Assembly (NCBI GenBank): GCA_947037995.1
Contig: CAMQUV010000022.1
Coordinates: forward strand, 1-9,322
Direction: 5' to 3'
Length of the DNA stretch: 9,322 nt
Source: an uncultured Rikenellaceae bacterium
GTDB lineage: Bacteria; Bacteroidota; Bacteroidia; Bacteroidales; Rikenellaceae
A model generated the notes under the pieces. That model saw only the letters and a program-made list of their open reading frames with translations, made no database searches and was not told the DNA's origin. This document shows, piece by piece, positions 4,317 to 9,322 of this stretch (position 1 is the first letter of the stretch; each line of letters begins with the position of its first letter). The position numbers and the translations under genes were made by a program.

Positions 4317-7145
4317 ATGGCAACCCAATCAGAAAGAGAATTAGAAGAGAACCTTATTGAACAGCTTGTTCAGTTGGGCTATGAGAGTGTTCATATTAGC
4401 GATGAGAAACAGCTCGTTAGCAACCTTAAAACGCAGCTCGAGAAGCTAAACAAAATTGAGCCGTTCTCAACAAAGGAGTTTGAGCAGATACTAAACACAC
4501 TGCGCAAGGGGTCGATATTCGACAAGGCGACATTGCTCAGAGAGTCGAAAATTGACTATACAAAAGACGACGGGACTATTGGGTTCATCACTCTACTAAA
4601 CACCATAGATTGGTGTGAGAACATATATCAGGTAACAAATCAAGTTACTATGAGCGGGAAATACGACAACCGTTATGACGTTACGATACTCATAAACGGG
4701 TTGCCACTTGTTCAGATTGAGTTAAAGCGCCGTGGGTTGGAGCTTAAAGAGGCTTTCGAGCAGACTAATCGTTACGAGCGTCACAGCTATTCGGCGGGCT
4801 ACGGTTTGTTTAACTTCATTCAGTTGTTCATAATATCAAACGGAGTTAACACAAAATACTACGCTAACAACAAGATATCCGCACGAACTTTCAAGCAGAC
4901 ATTTTATTGGGCTGACATAACCAATCAGCCGATAACTCAGTTAATGCAGTTTGCGTACTGTTTTCTCGACACGTGTCATCTTTCGAAGATGATATGCAAG
5001 TACATTGTTTTGAATCAGACCCACGAGATACTGATGGTATTGCGACCTTATCAATATTACGCCGTAGAGGCAATAATAGAGACAGTAAAGAGCAGTGACA
5101 AGAACGGATACATATGGCACACTACGGGAAGTGGAAAGACTCTAACTTCATTCAAGGCGAGTCAGATTTTAACCAAATCGCCTAACATCGAAAAAGTATT
5201 ATTTGTAGTAGACCGAAAAGATTTAGATTATCAAACTACAAAGGAGTTCAACGGATTCAGTAGTGGTAGTATTGATGGAACGGCGAACACTAAGAAATTG
5301 GTCGACCAGTTTGCCGACCCTAGTGTGAAACTCATAGTTACTACAATTCAAAAATTAGATGTCGCTATAAAGAGTCCTCGTTACAAAAGTGTAATGGAGA
5401 AATTCGCCGACAAAAAGATAGTATTTATTTTCGACGAGTGCCACCGCAGTCAGTTTGGCGGCACCCACCAGCGCATCAAGGCATATTTCCCCAAGGCACA
5501 GATGTTTGGTTTTACGGGTACTCCGATATTTGCCGACAATGCAAACAGCAATGAGTTTGGGAATGCTACGACAGAGAGTTTATTTGGGTCTCCGCTACAT
5601 AAGTACGTGATAGTGGATGCCATTAGGGACGAGAACGTTTTAAAATTCTCGATTGAGTACATTAACACTGTTAAGCAGAAAGACGGTATAGTTGACATAA
5701 ACGTTGAGGCGATAGACACCAAAGAGGTAATGGAAGCACCTGAAAGGCTTAATAACATTGTAGATTACATAATAGCTAATCACAGTCGAAAGACACACAA
5801 CAAGGAGTTTAATGCAATGTTTTGTGTTCCGAGTATTCCTGTTTTGACACAGTATTACGATTTGTTTAAGAAGAAGGATCACGATTTAAAAATCGCCACT
5901 ATTTTCTCTTTTCAGTCAAACGAGGCAGACAGTGAGGCGAGGGGGTTTATCATGGACAAGGACGAGCTTTCGAGTGAGTCAGAAACGGTTTACACACATT
6001 CGCGCGAAAAGTTGGACGTTTGCATATCGGACTATAACAGAATGTTCGGGACAAATTACTCGACTAAGGACAGTCAGTCGTTCTACAACTATTACAATGA
6101 CATTTCCAACAGGGTTAAGAACCGTAATATTGACATTCTTATAGTAGTAAATATGTTTTTAACTGGGTTTGACAGTAAATCGTTGAACACTTTATACGTA
6201 GATAAAAATTTAAATTACCACGGTTTAATCCAGGCATATTCACGCACAAACAGGATACTCAATGAGGTGAAATCTCAGGGTAACATTGTTTGTTTTAGAA
6301 ACCTAAAGAGTGCTACTGACGATGCTATAGCGTTATTTTCGAATAAAGATGCAATTAGCGAGGTTATTATGCCACCATACGAGGAATTCGTAAATGAGAT
6401 CAACTCGGCTATTACTAAATTGCATCTTATCACCGCTACACCTGATGATGTTAACGACTTAATTGACGAGAAAGAGCAATTACAATTTATCACTTCGTTC
6501 AGGCAAGTTATCAGGTTAATGAATAAATTAAATTCGTTCACCGAGTTTACGTATGATGATTTGGGTTTAGACGAGCAGACTTTCAACGATTACAAGAGCA
6601 AGTATCTTGATATGTACGACAAGATTAAGACAGAGCATTCTCCTGAGAAAGTTTCCATTTTAAATGACATAAATTTCGAGTTAGAGTTGATTCATAGTGA
6701 CGTGGTCAATGTGACATATATTTTGCAGTTATTGGCTAAGCTTAGCATTGAATCGGGCGACGACAAGGATAAATTAAGGAGCGCCATAGACTCTTTGCTC
6801 TCTACGGAGGTGGGATTGCGCAGTAAGCGTGCTTTGATAGAGGAATTTATGACTAAGCATTTATTGAACATAGTAGACAGCAAGAACATTGAAGAGGAAT
6901 TTTACATTTTTGTAGATTCAGAACGTGCTAAAGCAATTAAGGATTTAAGTGAAACAGAGAATCTGGATTCTGCAAAGCTTGAGCTTTTAATAAATCATTA
7001 TTTATTTACAGAAAAAGAGCCTAGGACAAAAGACATAGTCGACCTGATGAACGAGCGTCCAGATCTTAAAACTCGAAAATCTACTGCTGAAAAAATTATC
7101 GTTAAAATTAAAAATTACGTCGAAACATTTATTAATGGTTTATAG
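4317..7145 (+). CDS. hsdR: Type I restriction endonuclease subunit HsdR
   Basis: HsdR is the ATP-driven translocase and nuclease of the type I complex; it pulls DNA past the bound HsdM-HsdS complex and cuts at a distance. The 942-residue protein is complete. The N-terminal PD-(D/E)XK nuclease has D121 and E-L-K (135-137), followed by the Q-x-x-x-Y motif Q-T-N-R-Y (149-153). The SF2 motor has Walker A T-G-S-G-K-T (270-275), motif Ia V-D-R-K-D-L (298-303), T-T-I-Q-K (342-346), the DEAD-type box D-E-C-H (373-376), motif III T-G-T-P (400-403), and motifs V and VI (T-G-F-D-S and Q-A-Y-S-R-T-N-R) between about 615 and 645. A helical C-terminal region follows, as expected for HsdM-HsdS binding. The start at 4317 is 2 bases after the AbiH stop. 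No frameshift or lost catalytic residue is seen, so the subunit should be active. A relic matching its first codons lies about 1.1 kb upstream. Confidence 0.96.
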   Translation: MATQSERELEENLIEQLVQLGYESVHISDEKQLVSNLKTQLEKLNKIEPFSTKEFEQILNTLRKGSIFDKATLLRESKIDYTKDDGTIGFITLLNTIDWCENIYQVTNQVTMSGKYDNRYDVTILINGLPLVQIELKRRGLELKEAFEQTNRYERHSYSAGYGLFNFIQLFIISNGVNTKYYANNKISARTFKQTFYWADITNQPITQLMQFAYCFLDTCHLSKMICKYIVLNQTHEILMVLRPYQYYAVEAIIETVKSSDKNGYIWHTTGSGKTLTSFKASQILTKSPNIEKVLFVVDRKDLDYQTTKEFNGFSSGSIDGTANTKKLVDQFADPSVKLIVTTIQKLDVAIKSPRYKSVMEKFADKKIVFIFDECHRSQFGGTHQRIKAYFPKAQMFGFTGTPIFADNANSNEFGNATTESLFGSPLHKYVIVDAIRDENVLKFSIEYINTVKQKDGIVDINVEAIDTKEVMEAPERLNNIVDYIIANHSRKTHNKEFNAMFCVPSIPVLTQYYDLFKKKDHDLKIATIFSFQSNEADSEARGFIMDKDELSSESETVYTHSREKLDVCISDYNRMFGTNYSTKDSQSFYNYYNDISNRVKNRNIDILIVVNMFLTGFDSKSLNTLYVDKNLNYHGLIQAYSRTNRILNEVKSQGNIVCFRNLKSATDDAIALFSNKDAISEVIMPPYEEFVNEINSAITKLHLITATPDDVNDLIDEKEQLQFITSFRQVIRLMNKLNSFTEFTYDDLGLDEQTFNDYKSKYLDMYDKIKTEHSPEKVSILNDINFELELIHSDVVNVTYILQLLAKLSIESGDDKDKLRSAIDSLLSTEVGLRSKRALIEEFMTKHLLNIVDSKNIEEEFYIFVDSERAKAIKDLSETENLDSAKLELLINHYLFTEKEPRTKDIVDLMNERPDLKTRKSTAEKIIVKIKNYVETFINGL

Positions 7146-7147
7146 AT

Positions 7148-7240
7148 ATGAAAAAAGAAAATAATAAAGGAATAGTCTATATGTTATCTAATTCTGCAAT
7201 GCCAGGGTTGGTTAAAATTGAACGTGTCAAATATTTATAA
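7148..7240 (+). pseudogene. Truncated start of a GIY-YIG (T5orf172-type) gene
   Basis: The frame from the ATG at 7148 gives 30 residues and a stop. K-G-I-V-Y-M-L-S-N (7-15) followed by A-M-P-G-L-V-K-I (17-24) is the typical opening of GIY-YIG proteins of the T5orf172 type, where the next residues normally form the rest of the YIG element. Here the homology stops after V-K-I and the frame ends with R-V-K-Y-L. The stub begins 2 bases after the hsdR stop, a coupling distance suggesting the complete gene was once the next operon member. It ends 8 bases before another, intact GIY-YIG gene of a different subtype. I infer an internal deletion or a gene replacement; a translated but non-functional peptide is possible. 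Confidence 0.65.
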
Positions 7241-7250
7241 CTAATACAAT
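7239..7250 (+). repeat. 12-base direct repeat, copy 2
   Basis: Second exact copy of AACTAATACAAT, between the stop of the GIY-YIG stub and the start codon of the intact GIY-YIG/DUF4357 gene. See the copy at 3158-3169 for the caution about chance. Confidence 0.35.
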
Positions 7251-8064
7251 GGGAAAAACAATAACAACATACCTAATAGATGGAGATCCAAATGGAGCTC
7301 AGTATCTTTTTATAAGTAATAAGATTTGCAAGATGGTGATTGTACCTCGTGCGAACCTTCCTGTCATCAATGAGCGTGAGGAATTGCAGAGTCCCGCATT
7401 TTATATACTACTGGGTGAAAATGAAATGATGAGACCTGAGGCTTATATAGGCGAAACTGAAAACTTCAAAGAGAGGGTTAAAGACCACGCAAATAAGAAA
7501 GATTTTTGGCAAAAAGCGCTCATATTCATCTCAAAAGATGGAGCAATGACAAAAGCTGATGTGCAATACGTGGAGCACAAAGCATATGCAGAGGCAGTGC
7601 TAGCAAATCGCTACCGCCTAGATGCTAATAAACAGACTCCAAAGGCTCCCAACCTGCCCGAACACCAAAAGGATAGTATGGACGAGTTTTTTGAAGATAT
7701 TAAATTCCTGACCTCTTTTGTGGGGTGTAATATCTTCGATGTGGTACAAGAAAAGGAGAAGCATATATTTTATATCAAAGGAAGAGGTTGCGAGGCAAGG
7801 GGCTTTTACGATGGTTCTGGTTTCACAGTGCTCAAAGGTGGAGTTATTGCCCAAGACTCCGTATCATCTATGAGTTGGAAAGATCGAGATCACCTAGTTA
7901 AAGAGCTCACAGTGACACAAGGTGAAAATGCTATTTTGGAGTACGATAAAACATTTCCAAGTCCTAGTACGGCTGCTATTTTTTGTATGGGGCGTAATAC
8001 TAACGGTTGGATAAAATGGATTGATGGGAGTGGTGAAACGCTTCATGATATATACCGAAAATAA
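7249..8064 (+). CDS. GIY-YIG nuclease-fold protein with C-terminal DUF4357
   Basis: This 271-residue protein combines a GIY-YIG-type domain with a C-terminal DUF4357 domain. The nuclease-like part has A-F-Y-I-L (50-54) as the first motif, A-Y-I-G-E (65-69) as the YIG element, the conserved arginine in K-E-R-V-K-D-H (74-80), a glutamate in V-E-H-K-A-Y (108-113), and N-R-Y near 120, so the catalytic set looks present, though the first motif is not a literal GIY. DUF4357 covers about 205-271, with F-P-S-P-S-T-A-A and G-R-N-T-N-G-W-x-x-W as signature blocks. The roughly 45 N-terminal residues form a separate segment of unknown role. Proteins of this architecture are common near restriction systems, and nicking or cleavage of DNA is the likely activity, but the substrate is unknown. 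The start is 8 bases after the stop of the stub, and 25 bases separate it from the Fic gene. No other start fits better. Confidence 0.85.
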   Translation: MGKTITTYLIDGDPNGAQYLFISNKICKMVIVPRANLPVINEREELQSPAFYILLGENEMMRPEAYIGETENFKERVKDHANKKDFWQKALIFISKDGAMTKADVQYVEHKAYAEAVLANRYRLDANKQTPKAPNLPEHQKDSMDEFFEDIKFLTSFVGCNIFDVVQEKEKHIFYIKGRGCEARGFYDGSGFTVLKGGVIAQDSVSSMSWKDRDHLVKELTVTQGENAILEYDKTFPSPSTAAIFCMGRNTNGWIKWIDGSGETLHDIYRK

Positions 8065-8089
8065 AAAATAGAAGACTAAATTAGACAAA

Positions 8090-9121
8090 ATGAACAGAGA
8101 ACAAAAAATATTATCACTCTACGCACGTTTTAAGGAACTGGGTATAGATAAGCAGATAGACTACGATAAATTTTATCTGTACTCTCTTATTACCCATTCT
8201 ACGGCAATAGAAGGGTCGACTGTTACTGAGATTGAAAATCAACTTTTGTTTGATGAGGGAATCTCGGCAAAAGGTCGTCCTATGTCAGAGCAGTTGATGA
8301 ATCTTGACCTTAAAACAGCGTATGAACAAAGTATAACTTATGCTAAAAGCCATACTGATGTATCAATTGAGTTACTAAAAGAATTGTCAGCACTTGTGAT
8401 GAAAAACACAGGCACAATATTTAATACAGCGTTAGGAGATTTTTCATCGGCTAATGGCGATTTAAGACTGCTTAATGTTACGGCAGGAGTTGGTGGTAGT
8501 TCATATATGAATTACTCTAAAGTTCCACAAAAATTACAAGAATTTTGTGAGAGTATTAATCATAGGCGCAAGCATACAACGTTGTCAGATTTGATCGAAT
8601 ATTACAATCTTAGTTTTGATGCACATTATCAATTAGTGACAATTCACCCGTGGGCAGATGGAAATGGACGAATGTCACGTTTGCTAATGAATCAATTGCA
8701 ATTTGAATTTGGGCTTATCCCTACAAATATTCACAGAGAAAGCAAGGCGCAATATATTGAAGCTCTTATTGCTACTCGTGAAAATAATGATATTCAGATA
8801 ATTAGGAATTTTATGTTTGACGAACATATACGCAACCTTGAAACGATGATTAAACAGTATACATCATCAATTAATAATGATAATGTCACTGTAAATGTCA
8901 CCCCAAATGTCACTGTAAATATCACCCATAACTTGACTGAAAGAGAGCGTGAAATTATTATGCTTATCAAAGGAAATACAAATATTACGACCACGCAAAT
9001 GGCAGATGTTTTTAATGTTAGTGAAAGGACAATTAAAAGAGATATAGCCTCCTTAAAAGATAATGGCTTTTTAGCTAGGATTGGTTCTGATAAGAGCGGG
9101 AATTGGGAAATACTAATCTAA
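8090..9121 (+). CDS. Fic-domain protein with N-terminal inhibitory motif and C-terminal winged helix
   Basis: Fic proteins usually transfer AMP (or another nucleotide or phosphate group) from a nucleotide to a protein hydroxyl. The catalytic loop here, H-P-W-A-D-G-N-G-R-M-S-R (186-197), fits H-P-F-x-[DE]-G-N-G-R-x-x-R with W for F, an accepted change. An inhibitory helix motif, S-T-A-I-E-G (37-42), matches [ST]-x-x-x-E-[GN] and lies N-terminal in the same chain, which marks a self-inhibited class II Fic; E41 would block productive ATP binding. After the Fic core (to about 245) comes a repetitive linker rich in N-V-T (265-284), then a winged-helix HTH (about 285-343) with T-T-Q-M-A-D-V-F-N-V-S-E-R-T-I-K-R-D-I (301-319), similar to DeoR-type or replication-repressor folds. 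It may bind its own promoter or another nucleic acid. At 343 residues it is full length. An HD-domain gene follows after 11 bases. Target unknown. Confidence 0.93.
   Translation: MNREQKILSLYARFKELGIDKQIDYDKFYLYSLITHSTAIEGSTVTEIENQLLFDEGISAKGRPMSEQLMNLDLKTAYEQSITYAKSHTDVSIELLKELSALVMKNTGTIFNTALGDFSSANGDLRLLNVTAGVGGSSYMNYSKVPQKLQEFCESINHRRKHTTLSDLIEYYNLSFDAHYQLVTIHPWADGNGRMSRLLMNQLQFEFGLIPTNIHRESKAQYIEALIATRENNDIQIIRNFMFDEHIRNLETMIKQYTSSINNDNVTVNVTPNVTVNITHNLTEREREIIMLIKGNTNITTTQMADVFNVSERTIKRDIASLKDNGFLARIGSDKSGNWEILI
8882..8941 (+). repeat. 12-base tandem repeat encoding NVT linker of the Fic protein
   Basis: Five in-frame 12-base units encode N-V-T-V, N-V-T-P, N-V-T-V, N-I-T-H and N-L-T-E. 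Units 1 and 3 are identical (AATGTCACTGTA), and units 1-2 match units 3-4 at 22 of 24 bases. Because the period is a multiple of three, gain or loss of a unit changes only the length of the linker between the Fic core and the winged helix. The last unit is the most diverged and merges into the HTH domain. Confidence 0.85.
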
Positions 9122-9132
9122 ACAATAATATC

Positions 9133-9322
9133 ATGTTAGAAAAAGCAATCCAAATAGCTCTAGCTGCTCACAAAGGGCAGCTTGACAAGGCAGGAAAACC
9201 ATATATTGAACACTCGCTCAGAGTTATGTTGATGGGTAATACCGACGACGAAAAAATAGTTGGCGTACTACATGATGTTATTGAAGATACAGATACTAAT
9301 TTTAATGAATTAGTTGATCTCT
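9133..9322 (+). CDS. Small HD-domain hydrolase, RelA/SpoT-hydrolase (MESH1) like (3' partial)
   Basis: The first 63 residues of a gene that runs off the window. The conserved layout is that of the HD superfamily branch containing SpoT hydrolase and MESH1: A-A-H-K-G-Q (11-16, metal-ligand H13), G-K-P-Y-I-E-H-S-L-R-V (21-31, H27), L-H-D (46-48, the HD pair) and E-D-T (51-53). In that family these residues bind a metal ion and remove pyrophosphate from (p)ppGpp or act on related nucleotides; the actual substrate here cannot be told from the fragment. The start 11 bases after the Fic stop suggests co-transcription. Short proteins of this sort are frequent in Bacteroidota, and the whole gene is probably only 130-200 residues, but that is inference. 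No defect is seen in the part available. Confidence 0.85.
   Translation, partial: MLEKAIQIALAAHKGQLDKAGKPYIEHSLRVMLMGNTDDEKIVGVLHDVIEDTDTNFNELVDL

Noticed and set aside
5932..6144. 70-residue + strand frame inside hsdR
   Set aside because: It lies in another frame of the intact hsdR gene between its motor motifs, and its composition (many R, T, S) is typical of an out-of-frame reading.
7618..8088. Antisense frames over the GIY-YIG gene and its downstream gap
   Set aside because: Both overlap a clear coding gene in full or nearly so and show no domain or start context.

Overview
The window is a compact, single-strand defence island; every supportable gene reads on the + strand. It looks like DNA from the phylum Bacteroidota, probably Bacteroidales. 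The reasons are AT-rich coding sequence, A-rich leaders and mostly no Shine-Dalgarno sequence before start codons, and gene types such as a Fic protein with an NVT-repeat linker and winged helix, a DUF4357 GIY-YIG protein and HsdS ending in a K-K-A-L-L-x-Q-M-F-V tail. This placement is inference from style, not a database match.

Layout: (1) 1-2666 is the modification half of a type I restriction-modification system: hsdM, cut at its 5' end by the window edge, followed by hsdS with two target recognition domains. (2) 2669-3163 is an unrecognised 164-residue gene placed 2 bases after hsdS. (3) 3164-3366 is the only sizeable gap. It carries a short relic that reads like the first codons of hsdR joined to the last codons of an hsdS, then a GC-rich, strongly self-complementary element. 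(4) 3367-4314 encodes an AbiH-family abortive-infection protein, tightly followed by (5) the intact restriction/translocase gene hsdR at 4317-7145. (6) 7148-7240 is a 30-codon stub of a second GIY-YIG-type gene. (7) 7249-8064 is an intact GIY-YIG/DUF4357 protein, (8) 8090-9121 a Fic protein with an N-terminal inhibitory motif and C-terminal HTH, and (9) 9133-9322 the start of a small HD-domain hydrolase that runs off the window.

How they fit together: HsdM, HsdS and HsdR would form the modification and restriction complexes, with HsdS choosing the DNA site. The AbiH gene sits between hsdS and hsdR, the position that the PrrC anticodon nuclease occupies in the E. coli prr locus. A backup suicide role that acts when restriction fails is therefore a reasonable hypothesis, but nothing in the sequence proves it. 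The relics show that the hsdS-hsdR gap and the slot just after hsdR have both been rearranged, as expected of exchangeable cargo positions. The Fic and HD genes are close enough (11 bases) to be co-expressed and may work as a pair. No tRNA, rRNA, CRISPR array, complete mobile element or convincing promoter was seen.
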